Shown one piece after another: positions 46,962 through 55,621 of a stretch of 62,922 nucleotides of DNA. A program made the position numbers and the translations under genes. Origin of the DNA: Alphaproteobacteria bacterium (GTDB lineage: Bacteria; Pseudomonadota; Alphaproteobacteria; DSM-16000; Inquilinaceae); assembly GCA_028284045.1 (NCBI GenBank), contig JANQSN010000015.1, positions 1-62,922 on the forward strand, written 5' to 3'. Position 1 is the first letter of the stretch, and every line of letters starts with the position of its first letter. Below the pieces are notes generated by a model that was given only the letters and a program-made list of their open reading frames with translations, did not search any database and had not been told where the DNA came from.

Positions 46962-47972
46962 CTATTGCGACATGCTCTGATCCCAAACGCTATGCGTCCA
47001 GGCGGCCTCACCCGGATCTTCGGAGATCACCGGATCGCTCTCGCCGGACAGCAGCACCTCGACCGTCCGGGTGAAGGCGGCGGGGTCGAGCCAGCCCAGC
47101 TCTTCCGTCGGGGCGGTGATCAGGGTGGCGATATTCTCCATCTGGCGCTGCTGCACCTCGAAGGTCGCGGCACCAGCCATGTCGTACTCCACGATGATCT
47201 CCGCCGCCTCGTCGACATTCTCGATCGCGTAGGCCCAGCCCTGCGCGGAGGCGGCGATGAAGCGGGCCAGCCGGTCGACATAGTCGGGGTCGTCCAGGCT
47301 CTCCTCCACGGCGTAGAGGCCGTCCTCCAGCGTGGCGACGCCCTGGTCCTCGTAGAAGAAGGTGACCAGCTCGTCTTCCGGGATGCCGGCATCCACCACC
47401 TGCCAGTACTCGTTGTAGATCATGGTGGAGATGCAGGATGCCTGGTTCTGCAGCAGCGGATCGACGTTGAAGCCCTGGCGCAGCACCTCGACATCCGCGT
47501 CGGGGCCGCTGGTGGACAGGTCGAGCCGGCTCATCCACGACAGGAAGGGATATTCGTTGCCGGCGAACCAGACGCCCAGCGTGTGGCCGGCGAAGTCCTC
47601 CGGCGCGGTGATGCCGCTGTCGGCGCGGCAGGTCAGCATCATGCCCGACCGGTTGAAGAACTGCGCGACATTGACCAGCGGCACGCCGCGTTCGCGCGCC
47701 GCCAGGGCGGCCGGCATCCATTCGATGATGACGTCCGCACCGCCGGCGGCGATCACCTGCGGCGGCGCGATGTCGGGGCCGCCCGGCTGGATGGTGACGT
47801 CGAGGCCGGCGTCTTCGTAGAAGCCCTTCTCCAGGGCGACGTAGTAGCCGGCGAACTGCGCCTGGGTGACCCATTTGAGCTGCAGCGTGAAGGGGTCGTT
47901 GGCGGCCGCCGGGCCGGCGGCGAGCAGGGTCGCGATGCCGGCCGCGGCCGTCAGGCGTGTCTGGGTGATCAT
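46962..47972 (-). CDS. ABC transporter substrate-binding protein, NMT1/THI5 type
   Basis: A 336-residue periplasmic binding protein with a signal peptide (residues 1-24, ending AAAND). The NMT1-like domain begins LQLKWVTQAQFAGYYVALEK, followed by GPDIAPPQVIAAGGADVIIE and the hinge. Relatives bind pyrimidine-like or flavin-like compounds. It belongs to the importer encoded next to it (two permeases and an ATPase) within the pyrimidine catabolic locus, so uptake of a pyrimidine or dihydropyrimidine is the likely role. Confidence 0.92.
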   Translation of the reverse strand: MITQTRLTAAAGIATLLAAGPAAANDPFTLQLKWVTQAQFAGYYVALEKGFYEDAGLDVTIQPGGPDIAPPQVIAAGGADVIIEWMPAALAARERGVPLVNVAQFFNRSGMMLTCRADSGITAPEDFAGHTLGVWFAGNEYPFLSWMSRLDLSTSGPDADVEVLRQGFNVDPLLQNQASCISTMIYNEYWQVVDAGIPEDELVTFFYEDQGVATLEDGLYAVEESLDDPDYVDRLARFIAASAQGWAYAIENVDEAAEIIVEYDMAGAATFEVQQRQMENIATLITAPTEELGWLDPAAFTRTVEVLLSGESDPVISEDPGEAAWTHSVWDQSMSQ

Positions 47973-48014
47973 CTCAGCCTCTCCTGTCTGGTTGGTTCTT
48001 GTTGAGGATAGCGG

Positions 48015-49166
48015 TTATCGATCGCTCCGGCGTTGGGAGGGATGCCAGAAGGTGGTCAGCCGCTCCAACACGACCAGGATCCCGTAGGATGCCGAGCCGG
48101 CCAGCGCCGCCACGGCGATGGTCGCCCACACCTTGTCGACGTTGAGGCGCGCAACTTCGGTGGAGATGCGGAAGCCCATGCCGTAGATCGGCGTGCCGAA
48201 GAACTCCGCCACGATCGCCCCGATCAGCGCCAGCGTCGCGTTCAGCTTCAGCGCGTTGTAGACGAAGGGCAAGGCGCCCGGCAGCCGCAGCTTCACCAGC
48301 GTTTGCCAGTAGCCGGCGGCGTAGGAGCGCATCAGGTCGCGCTGCATCGCGTCGGTCGCCTGCAGCCCGGCGGTGGCGTTGACCAGCATCGGGAAGAAGG
48401 TCATGACGACCACGACGGCGGCCTTGGACTGCCAGTCGAAGCCGAACCACATCACCATGATCGGCGCGATGCCGACGATCGGCATGGCGCTGACCAGGCT
48501 GCCCAGCGGCAACAGCCCGCGCTGCAGGAAGGGCGAGCGGTCGATGGCGACGGCGGTCAGGAACCCAGCGGTCGAGCCGATCAGGAACCCCGGGATGGCG
48601 GAGCGAATATAGGTCTGCTCGAAATCCACCCACAAGGTGGCGATGTCCGCCATGAAGGTCGCGAAGATGACGCTGGGGGCCGGCAGCAGGATCGCCGGCA
48701 CCTGGAACCCGCGGGCCAGCACCTCCCAGCCATAGACGAGCAAGCCGCCGAACAGCAGCGGCACGAGCAGCCCGGTCAGCCGGCCAGGTAGGGCCGACAG
48801 CCGGTCCATGGCGCGCCACAACAGAAGCGCGATCGCCGGCAGCAGCAGCCAGACGGCCAGGCTGTCGGCGGCATAGACCAGCCCATCGTCGAGCCGGCGG
48901 AGCAGCACGACCCCGGCGAGGATCCCCGCACCACCGCTGGCCACCGCCTCCACCACCAGCCGCATCCGCACCGGCCAGCCGGCGGTGACGCGGTCGCCCA
49001 CCAGCCCGAGGCCGAGCAGCAGGAATGCACCGACCGACAACAGCGCGGTGGCGTCGGCGGCGGCTAGGCGCACCGTCCGCTCGTCGATCCGGCCGGCCGG
49101 GAACAGCGCCAGGATGGCGATGAAGCCGACCGCGACGGTCAGCGACACGGTAGCGCCGCGGGTCAT
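48015..49166 (-). CDS. ABC transporter permease, fused to an extra membrane region
   Basis: A 383-residue permease from the ATG at 49166 (MTRGATVSLTV). The first 130 residues contain four to five additional hydrophobic segments before the standard BPD-type permease domain (residues about 150-380), in which GYWQTLVKLRLPGALPFVYN is the EAA coupling motif. Its start overlaps the stop of the other permease (ATGA). The two permeases presumably form a heterodimer. The extra N-terminal helices are longer than in typical SsuC/ThiX-like permeases. Confidence 0.92.
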   Translation of the reverse strand: MTRGATVSLTVAVGFIAILALFPAGRIDERTVRLAAADATALLSVGAFLLLGLGLVGDRVTAGWPVRMRLVVEAVASGGAGILAGVVLLRRLDDGLVYAADSLAVWLLLPAIALLLWRAMDRLSALPGRLTGLLVPLLFGGLLVYGWEVLARGFQVPAILLPAPSVIFATFMADIATLWVDFEQTYIRSAIPGFLIGSTAGFLTAVAIDRSPFLQRGLLPLGSLVSAMPIVGIAPIMVMWFGFDWQSKAAVVVVMTFFPMLVNATAGLQATDAMQRDLMRSYAAGYWQTLVKLRLPGALPFVYNALKLNATLALIGAIVAEFFGTPIYGMGFRISTEVARLNVDKVWATIAVAALAGSASYGILVVLERLTTFWHPSQRRSDR

Positions 49167-50101
49167 GGTCGCCCGCCCCGCGCAGCATGCACCAGCCGCT
49201 CGGCCAGGCTGACCAGCAGGATGCAGACCATCGCCAAGAGCGCGCACATCACCAGCGCCGACCAGAGCTGCACCGTCTGCCCGAAATAGGAGCCGGTGAG
49301 CAGCCGCGCCCCCAACCCGGCCTGGGCGCCGGTCGGCAGCTCCCCGACGATGGCGCCGACCAGGGCGAGCGCGATCGCCACCTTCAAGCTGGGAAACAGG
49401 AAGTCGACCGAGGCCGGCCAGCGCAGCATCCGGAAGGTTTGCCGCCGGTCCGCGCTATAGGTGCGCATCAGGTCGAGCTGGAGAGGGTCGGGCGAGCGCA
49501 GCCCCTTCACCATGCCGATGGTCACGGGAAAGAAGCTGAGATAGGCGGAGATGATCGCCTTGGGCACGACCCCGGTCAGCCCGAGATTGCCCAGCACGAC
49601 GACGATCATCGGTGCGATCGCCAGGATCGGCACCGCCTGGGAGGCGATCACCCAGGGCATAAGCGACCGGTCGAGCGTGCGGACATGCACCATGCCGCTG
49701 GCGATCAAGACGCCGAGCGCGGAGCCCAAGAGGAACCCCAGCACGGTGGAGGAGAAGGTGACCCAGGCGTGGAACACCAGGCTGCGCCGGCTGGTGACGC
49801 TGCGCTCCACCGTGTTTTCCCACAGATCGGCGAAGACCTGGGCCGGGGTCGGCAGTACGGGGCGGTCCATCGACCAGGTGGCGGCGACCAGGTCGCGGGC
49901 GGTCCAGTCCAGCTCGGCGCGCTCGAAGCCTTCGATGGTGCGCGGTGCGTTCAGCCAGACCGCACCGGCGAACCAGACGACGACCAGGGCGGCGAGGATC
50001 GCCAGGATCGGCAGGGTGCTGCCCCGACGAAACTGCCCGCCGAGGCGGCGGCTGGTCGCCCAGAGCGGCGGGCGCGGGGTGGCGACGGCGATCTGCGCCA
50101 T
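49163..50101 (-). CDS. ABC transporter permease
   Basis: A 312-residue inner-membrane permease from the ATG at 50101 (MAQIAVATPRPPL), with about six to seven helices. The EAA-like loop is YSADRRQTFRMLRWPASVDF near residue 220. It overlaps the ATPase gene by 1 bp (TGATG) and the second permease by 4 bp (ATGA), so the three are translationally coupled. Confidence 0.92.
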   Translation of the reverse strand: MAQIAVATPRPPLWATSRRLGGQFRRGSTLPILAILAALVVVWFAGAVWLNAPRTIEGFERAELDWTARDLVAATWSMDRPVLPTPAQVFADLWENTVERSVTSRRSLVFHAWVTFSSTVLGFLLGSALGVLIASGMVHVRTLDRSLMPWVIASQAVPILAIAPMIVVVLGNLGLTGVVPKAIISAYLSFFPVTIGMVKGLRSPDPLQLDLMRTYSADRRQTFRMLRWPASVDFLFPSLKVAIALALVGAIVGELPTGAQAGLGARLLTGSYFGQTVQLWSALVMCALLAMVCILLVSLAERLVHAARGGRP

Positions 50102-50973
50102 CACGCCGCTTCGGGTCCCTCGTAGGACCGGCCGGCATGCAGGCCCTCCCGCACCCGCTGGGCGATGGCGAGGAATTCCGGCGTCTCGCGGATCGCCAGC
50201 GTGCGCTCGCGCGGCAGGTCGCAGTCGATCACTTCGACGATGCGCCCGGGCCGCGGCGACATGACGACGATATGGGTGGAGAGGAACACCGCTTCGGGAA
50301 TCGAATGGGTGACGAAGATCACCGTCAGTCGCGACTGCTGCCACAGCCCGTGCAGGTGCAGGTTGAGGTTGTCGCGGGTGATCTCGTCCAGCGCGCCGAA
50401 CGGCTCGTCCATCAGCAGGAGGTCGGGCTCGAAGCCCATGGCGCGGGCGATCGACACCCGCTGCTGCATACCGCCGGAGAGCTGCCAGGGGAACTTGCGC
50501 TCGAAGCCGTCCAGGCCGACGGTCTTCAGCGCGTCGGCCGCGCGCCGCTGGCGGTCGGATTTGGGCAGGCCCATGATCTCCAGCGGCAGCTCGACATTGC
50601 GGCGGACATTGCGCCAGGGATAGAGCGCCGGCGACTGGAAGACATAGCCATAGGCGCGGTCGCGGCGCGCCTGCTCCGGCGTGCCGCCGTCGACCAGCAG
50701 GGTCCCGGCGGTCGGCTGGGCGAGGTCGGCGATGACCCGCAACAGCGTGGTCTTGCCGCAGCCCGACGGGCCGATCAGCGAGACGAAGTCGTGCCGCGCG
50801 ATCGACAGATCGATGTCGGCAAGCGCGGTGACCGGTCCGTCGCCGGCCTGGAACACCAGCGACAGGTCGTGCGCCGCCACCGCCGGATGCGGCACGTCCT
50901 CATCGGTCAGCCCATGGTGACTTGGGGCCGGCGGTTCGGTGCGCCGGGGATCGGTGCTGCGCAACGCGTCCAT
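50101..50973 (-). CDS. ABC transporter ATP-binding protein
   Basis: The 290-residue ATPase of the importer, from the ATG at 50973. Walker A is GPSGCGKTT, the Q-loop is YVFQSPALYPWRNVRRN, the signature is LSGGMQQRVSIARAMGFEPD, Walker B is LLLMDEPFGALDE and the switch His is in VTHSIPEA. The sequence is closest to SsuB/TauB/ThiZ-type importers that use NMT1-like binding proteins. It lies 112 bp downstream of preA in the same direction. Confidence 0.95.
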   Translation of the reverse strand: MDALRSTDPRRTEPPAPSHHGLTDEDVPHPAVAAHDLSLVFQAGDGPVTALADIDLSIARHDFVSLIGPSGCGKTTLLRVIADLAQPTAGTLLVDGGTPEQARRDRAYGYVFQSPALYPWRNVRRNVELPLEIMGLPKSDRQRRAADALKTVGLDGFERKFPWQLSGGMQQRVSIARAMGFEPDLLLMDEPFGALDEITRDNLNLHLHGLWQQSRLTVIFVTHSIPEAVFLSTHIVVMSPRPGRIVEVIDCDLPRERTLAIRETPEFLAIAQRVREGLHAGRSYEGPEAA

Positions 50974-51085
50974 CAGGTTCCGAGCGGTTCGAGACGCGCA
51001 GCAAGCTTCGGGCCAAGGGCCGCGGCCCGCGCTCGACGGGCGATCGACCGGACCGTTCTGCTCAGGCCTTGGGCAAAGGGGCGCC

Positions 51086-52366
51086 TCACTCTGCCGCTTC
51101 CTTGCGCATCGGGTTGTTGGGGTGGGTCTGCCAATTGGCGTAGCCGAGGTCGGTCTCGACGGCGACCATCTCGATGCAGTCGTCCACCGGACAGACATGC
51201 TGGCAGAGATTGCAGCCGACGCACTCCTCTTCCTTGATCTCGTAGCGGCGCTGGCCGCTGTCGTCGCGCAAGGCGGCGATCGACTGGTGGCTGGTGTCCT
51301 CGCAGGCGATGTAGCATTTGCCGCATTGGATGCAGCTTGCCTGGTCGATCCGCGCCACCGTCTTGTGGTTGATGTTGAGGTCTTCCCAATGGACGAAGCG
51401 CGGCACGGCGGCGCGGTGGAAGGCCTCCGTCGCCGGATAGCCCTTGGCGTCCATCCAGTTGCCGAGGCCACCGATCATGTCCTCGACGATCTTGAAGCCA
51501 TGGGTCATCGCCGCGGTGCAGACCTGCACGTTGCCGGCGCCGAGCGCGATGAACTCCGCCGCCTCCCGCCAGGTCGACACCCCGCCGATGCCGGAGATGG
51601 CCATGCCGGCGCAGTCGGGATCGCGGGCGATCTCGCCCACCATGCGCAGCGCGATCGGCTTCACCGCCGGGCCGCAATAGCCGCCATGGGTGCCCTGGCC
51701 GTCGACCACCGGTTCCGGGCACATTTGGTCGAGGTCGATGGAGACGACGGACTGGATGGTGTTGATCAGCGAGACCGCGTCGGCCCCGCCGCGCTTGGCG
51801 GCGCGGGCGGGCTGCAGGATGTCGGTGATGTTCGGCGTCAGCTTGACGATCACCGGCATGCGGGTCGCCTGCTTGCACCAACGGGCGACCATCTCGACAT
51901 AGTCGGGCACCTGACCGACGGCGGAGCCCATGCCGCGTTCCGACATACCGTGGGGGCAGCCGAAGTTCAGCTCGATGCCGTCGGCGCCGGTGTCCTCAAC
52001 CAGGCCCAAGATGGCGCGCCAGTTCTCCTCCTGGCACGGCACCATCAGCGAGACGACGATGGCGCGGTCCGGCCAGTCGCGCTTGACCTGTTTGATCTCC
52101 TGCAGATTGACCGCGAGCGGCCGGTCGGAGATCAGCTCGATATTGTTGAAGCCGGCAACCCGGGTGCCGTTATAGGCGACCGCGCCGTATCGGCTGGTGG
52201 TGTTGACGATCGGCGGGTCCTCGCCCAGCGTCTTCCACACCACGCCGCCCCAGCCGGCGCGGAAGGCGCGCTCGACATTGTAGGCCTTGTCGGTCGGCGG
52301 CGCGGAGGCCAGCCAGAAGGGGTTCGGGGATCGGATCCCGATGAAGTCGTTGGTCAGGTCCGCCAT
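51086..52366 (-). CDS. preA: NAD-dependent dihydropyrimidine dehydrogenase subunit PreA
   Basis: The 426-residue catalytic subunit that reduces uracil and thymine to the dihydro forms. The N-terminal FMN-binding TIM barrel starts FIGIRSPNPFWLASAPPTDK; the active-site loop with its Cys is LNFGCPHGMSERGMGSAVGQ; the C-terminus holds two 4Fe-4S motifs, CIQCGKCYIACED and CVGCNLCQHVCPVDDC (about residues 345-400). It forms a complex with PreT, encoded upstream on the same strand. Confidence 0.97.
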   Translation of the reverse strand: MADLTNDFIGIRSPNPFWLASAPPTDKAYNVERAFRAGWGGVVWKTLGEDPPIVNTTSRYGAVAYNGTRVAGFNNIELISDRPLAVNLQEIKQVKRDWPDRAIVVSLMVPCQEENWRAILGLVEDTGADGIELNFGCPHGMSERGMGSAVGQVPDYVEMVARWCKQATRMPVIVKLTPNITDILQPARAAKRGGADAVSLINTIQSVVSIDLDQMCPEPVVDGQGTHGGYCGPAVKPIALRMVGEIARDPDCAGMAISGIGGVSTWREAAEFIALGAGNVQVCTAAMTHGFKIVEDMIGGLGNWMDAKGYPATEAFHRAAVPRFVHWEDLNINHKTVARIDQASCIQCGKCYIACEDTSHQSIAALRDDSGQRRYEIKEEECVGCNLCQHVCPVDDCIEMVAVETDLGYANWQTHPNNPMRKEAAE

Positions 52367-52412
52367 GTCTCAGCCTCTCCCGATCTGCAGCTTGGCGACG
52401 ATCGCTGTTGAA

Positions 52413-52485
52413 ACGTCATCTCCGCGACGGCGGAGATCTCCAACCGATGGGAACAGAAAGGTTCCCGCTTTCGCGGGAATGACGT
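52413..52485. repeat. Palindromic repeat, second copy, between preT and preA
   Basis: The ends ACGTCAT/ATGACGT enclose two hairpins: TCTCCGC-gacg-GCGGAGA and TTCCCGC-tttc-GCGGGAA, joined by TCTCCAACCGATGG. Compared with the copy at 45061, the first stem has changed on both sides, so base pairing is preserved. It lies inside the pyrimidine operon, separating preT from preA. Confidence 0.8.
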
Positions 52486-52540
52486 CTGAAAGGAAGGTCG
52501 GCCGTCCTTGCGCGGCCACCGAGACCCTGCCTCTCCAGTC

Positions 52541-53935
52541 TCACCCAGACAGCCGCCGGTGGATGGCGTTGGCGGCTTGCTTGCCGTCCTCGACCGCCTG
52601 GACGGTCAGGTCCGCGCCGGCGATGCAGTCGCCGCCGGCGAAGACGTCGGCCACGCTGGTCTGGCGGTCGGCATTCACGGCGATGCGCTCGCCGGCCAGT
52701 TCCAGGACATCGCCGGCCCCGGTGCCCAGGCCGTCCGGCACGAAGACCTGACCGACCGCCTTGAACACCTGGTCGGCGAGCAGCGAGACGGTGTCGCCGG
52801 TGGCGACCAGCCGGCCGTCCTCGTCCAAACGGGTGTATTCGAACACCACCTCCTTTACCGCGAAGCCGCCGCCGCCACCGGTCGGCCAGCCGATCAGCCG
52901 GCGCGGCTGGGCCCAGAACTTGATGCGCACGCCATGGGTCTGCGCCCAGGCCTGTTCCTTGTCGGTCGCCGACATCTGGTCGGGGCCGCGGCGGTAGACG
53001 ATGGTGACGTCCTCCGCGCCCAGCAGCTTGGTCTGGGTGGCGATGTCGATGGCGGTGTTGCCGCCGCCGATCACCACGACGCGGCGGCCGACCGGCAGGG
53101 CAGCGAGGTCGGCGGACTGGCGCAAGGCGGCGATGGTGTCGACGGCGTTGAGGACGCCGGCCATATCCTCCCCCTCCACCCCGAGCGCCCGCACGCCGGC
53201 CTGGCCGATCGCCAAGAACACCGCGTCGAAGTCGCGGCGCAGGTCGGAGAGTTGCAGGTCGCGCCCCAGCGCCTGGCCGGTCCGCAGTTCGATGCCGCCG
53301 ACGGCGAGGATGAAGGCCAGCTCCCGCTGGGCGAAACCGTCGACCGCCTTGTAGGCGGCGATGCCGTATTCGTTGAGGCCGCCGGCCTTCTCCCGCGCCT
53401 CGAAGACGGTGACGGCATGGCCCAGTACGGCCAGCCGATGCGCGCAGGCGAGGCCCGCCGGCCCGCCGCCGACGACGGCCACCCGGCGCCCGCTCGCCGG
53501 CGCGCGAGCGAAGGGCTGGTGCCCGGCGGCGAACAGGTGGTCGGTGGCGTGGCGTTGCAAGGCGCCGATCACCACCGGCTTGTCCTCATGCGTGTTGCGC
53601 ACGCAGGCCTCTTCGCACAGCTCCTCCACCGGGCAGACGCGCGCGCACATGCCGCCGAAGATGTTGGCGTCGAGGATCGTTGTGGCCGCCCCGGTCACGT
53701 TGCCGGTGGCGATGGAGCGGATGAAGGCGGGGATGTCGATGCCGGTGGGACACGCCTCCACACACGGCGCGTCGTAGCAGAAATAGCAGCGGTTCGATTC
53801 GATCACCGCGGTCGACCGGTCGAGCGGCGGATGGGCGTCGGCGAAGTTGCGGCCCAGCGCCTCGGCGTCCAGCCGGCCCGCCTGGATGTCCGGCCGGTCG
53901 GCGGCGGGGCCGCCGGGAGGGGGTGCGTCGTTCAT
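52541..53935 (-). CDS. preT: PreT-type NAD(P)-dependent oxidoreductase (dihydropyrimidine dehydrogenase small subunit)
   Basis: The 464-residue electron-input subunit that passes electrons from NADH via FAD and Fe-S clusters to PreA. Two Cys clusters occur near residues 50-115: CYFCYDAPCVEACP and CARVCPVEELCEEAC. The FAD motif is RRVAVVGGGPAGLACAHRLA and the NAD(P) motif is VVVIGGGNTAIDIATQTK. The start at 53935 overlaps the stop of the nitrilase gene (ATGA). This is the same domain arrangement as GltD-like proteins, but the partner preA makes the call specific. Confidence 0.95.
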   Translation of the reverse strand: MNDAPPPGGPAADRPDIQAGRLDAEALGRNFADAHPPLDRSTAVIESNRCYFCYDAPCVEACPTGIDIPAFIRSIATGNVTGAATTILDANIFGGMCARVCPVEELCEEACVRNTHEDKPVVIGALQRHATDHLFAAGHQPFARAPASGRRVAVVGGGPAGLACAHRLAVLGHAVTVFEAREKAGGLNEYGIAAYKAVDGFAQRELAFILAVGGIELRTGQALGRDLQLSDLRRDFDAVFLAIGQAGVRALGVEGEDMAGVLNAVDTIAALRQSADLAALPVGRRVVVIGGGNTAIDIATQTKLLGAEDVTIVYRRGPDQMSATDKEQAWAQTHGVRIKFWAQPRRLIGWPTGGGGGFAVKEVVFEYTRLDEDGRLVATGDTVSLLADQVFKAVGQVFVPDGLGTGAGDVLELAGERIAVNADRQTSVADVFAGGDCIAGADLTVQAVEDGKQAANAIHRRLSG

Positions 53936-54798
53936 CGCGGTTCCGCCAGCGTATCGTAGGTTTCCGGCCGGCGGTCGCGGAAGAACTGCCAAGTGTTTCG
54001 GACCTCGCGGACCATGTCCATGTCGAGATCGGCGACCAGCAGCTCGTCCTTGTCCTCGCTGGCCTGGGCGACGATCTGCCCGCGCGGATTGACGACGTAG
54101 GAGCTGCCGTAGAAGCGCCCGATGTTCCACGGCGCCTCGGTGCCGACCCGGTTTATCGCACCGACATAGTAGCCGTTGGCGGCGGCGGAGGCGGGCTGTT
54201 CGAGCTGCCAGAGATACTGGCTGAGCCCGGCCACCGTGGCCGACGGGTTGACCACGTATTCCGCGCCGTTCAGCGCCAGCGCCCGCCAGCCTTCCGGGAA
54301 ATGCCGGTCGTAGCAGATATAGACGCCGAGGCGGCAATGCGCCGTCTCGAACACCGGCCAGCCGGTATTGCCGGGCTTGAAGAAGAATTTCTCCCAGAAC
54401 CCGGCGACTTGCGGAATATGCGTCTTCTGGTACTTGCCGAGATAGGTGCCGTCGGCATCGATCACCGCGGCGGCGTTGTAGTAGACGCCGGTGATCTCCT
54501 CCTCATAGATCGGCACGACGATGACCATGCCGTACTTCTTGGCATAGTCCTGCATCAGGCGGGTGGTCGGCCCGTCGGGGATTTTTTCGACCGCGCCGTA
54601 CCATTTGGCGTCCTGGCTCGGGCAGAAATAGGGCTGGGTGAAGACCTCCTGAAAGCAGAGCACCTGGACGCCCCGGGCGCCGGCCTCGTCGATCAGGGGG
54701 AGATGCGCGGCGATCATCCGCTCGCGGATCTCGCCCGGCGTCATCGCGGTGTCGCCCTTCAGGCCCATTTGAATGAGGCCCGCGCGCAACGTCGTCAT
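53932..54798 (-). CDS. Nitrilase-superfamily beta-ureidopropionase
   Basis: A 288-residue amidohydrolase with the Glu-Lys-Cys triad: E51 in LCFQEVF, K125 in YQKTHIP and C162 in YICYDRHFPEG. Next to preTA and dihydropyrimidinase it most likely hydrolyses N-carbamoyl-beta-alanine to beta-alanine, CO2 and ammonia, the last step of reductive pyrimidine degradation. The family position FFFKPGNTGWPVFETAHCRL agrees. It is the first gene of the operon, preceded by a strong AGGAGG ribosome site. Confidence 0.93.
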   Translation of the reverse strand: MTTLRAGLIQMGLKGDTAMTPGEIRERMIAAHLPLIDEAGARGVQVLCFQEVFTQPYFCPSQDAKWYGAVEKIPDGPTTRLMQDYAKKYGMVIVVPIYEEEITGVYYNAAAVIDADGTYLGKYQKTHIPQVAGFWEKFFFKPGNTGWPVFETAHCRLGVYICYDRHFPEGWRALALNGAEYVVNPSATVAGLSQYLWQLEQPASAAANGYYVGAINRVGTEAPWNIGRFYGSSYVVNPRGQIVAQASEDKDELLVADLDMDMVREVRNTWQFFRDRRPETYDTLAEPR

Positions 54799-54907
54799 TG
54801 TGCCTCCTGTCCTGTCGTGCCGGTTCTTCTTTTTGGCGACCGGTCAGAAAGGATCTTACGGCCATCGGGATCGATTCCCCAAGGGCCGGCGAGCGCCGCG
54901 GCCGTGC

Positions 54908-55198
54908 TCATAGATGCCGCACGGGATCCTGGCGGCCATGCAGGATCCGGGCGACGGCGATGCCTTGTTGCATCGACCGGTAGTAGATGATGTGGCTCTG
55001 GAAGGACGCCGACATCAGGCCGTCGGCCAAGTCATCCCGTTGGCGCCCCAACAACGGCCGGCGTGCCAACGCCGCCAGCCTGTCTTCCAGCGCGTCGAGA
55101 TAGCGGCGCGCCTGGGCTGTGCCCCACCGGTCGAGCGTATAGCGGACGATCTCGTCGACGTCGGCATAGGCCGCGGTCGAGAGGTCGATCCGCGCCAC
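54908..55198 (-). CDS. RelE/ParE-family toxin
   Basis: A 96-residue type II toxin from the GTG at 55198, overlapping the antitoxin stop by one base (TAGTG). The ParE-like core reads DEIVRYTLDRWGTAQARRYL near residues 15-34 and the C-terminal strand is GIAVARILHGRQDPVRHL. ParE relatives poison gyrase; RelE relatives cut mRNA, and the lack of the RelE catalytic pattern favours ParE. Confidence 0.92.
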   Translation of the reverse strand: MARIDLSTAAYADVDEIVRYTLDRWGTAQARRYLDALEDRLAALARRPLLGRQRDDLADGLMSASFQSHIIYYRSMQQGIAVARILHGRQDPVRHL

Positions 55199-55455
55199 TA
55201 CTCCAGGCTGTCCCGCAGGCGACGGAAGACGGCGGCAGCGTCGACGACCCGCCCGGCATCGATGTCGTCGAGGCCTTTACGGATTTCTGTCCGCAGGTGC
55301 GCGCGCTTCAGATCCTCCAACGCGCCATAGTCCTCGGCGGACATCATCACGGCGACGGGCCGCCCGTGCTTCTCGATGGTCACCGGTTCCCGCTGGGCCG
55401 CGTCCAGCAGCGCGCCGAACCGCGTCTTGGCCTCCAAGGCCGGAATGCTGCGCAT
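55198..55455 (-). CDS. Phd/YefM-family antitoxin
   Basis: An 85-residue antitoxin from the ATG at 55455 (MRSIPALEAKTRFGALLDAA), preferred to the ATG at 55479 because GGGAG lies upstream. The DNA-binding N-terminus carries EAKTRFGALLDAAQREPVTI and KHGRPVAVMMSAEDY; the C-terminal half wraps the toxin. It also represses its own promoter in relatives. Coupled to the toxin. Confidence 0.92.
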   Translation of the reverse strand: MRSIPALEAKTRFGALLDAAQREPVTIEKHGRPVAVMMSAEDYGALEDLKRAHLRTEIRKGLDDIDAGRVVDAAAVFRRLRDSLE

Positions 55456-55497
55456 GGCCTGATCTCCCGGAAGGGTCATTACGGCCAATATAGCTGT

Positions 55498-55621
55498 TTT
55501 GGGCCATCTTGAGGAACCGCGCGTCGCGGATCCGGGTCTCCTCACGCGATGGAGGCCAGTTTGGGCCATCTTGAGGAACCGCGCGTCGCGGATCCGGGTC
55601 TCCTCACGCGATGGAGGCCAG
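55498..55621. repeat. Perfect 62-bp tandem duplication
   Basis: The 62-bp unit beginning TTTGGGCCATCTTGAGG (55498-55559) is repeated without a mismatch at 55560-55621. The right copy includes the last codons and the stop of the PAS gene (stop at 55604), so the left copy is a duplicated gene end. Within the unit, GAGGAACC and GGTCTCCTC could pair as a terminator hairpin. Absence of any change suggests a recent event. Confidence 0.95.

Noticed and set aside
54836..54843. GACCGGTC palindrome upstream of the pyrimidine operon as a RutR site
   Set aside because: RutR half-sites TGACCA and TGGTCA are separated by two bases; here the halves abut and one side ends in GGTCG. An 8-bp palindrome alone is not enough evidence.
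55498..55621. CRISPR-like direct repeat
   Set aside because: There are only two copies of a 62-bp unit, joined directly without a spacer, and no cas genes.
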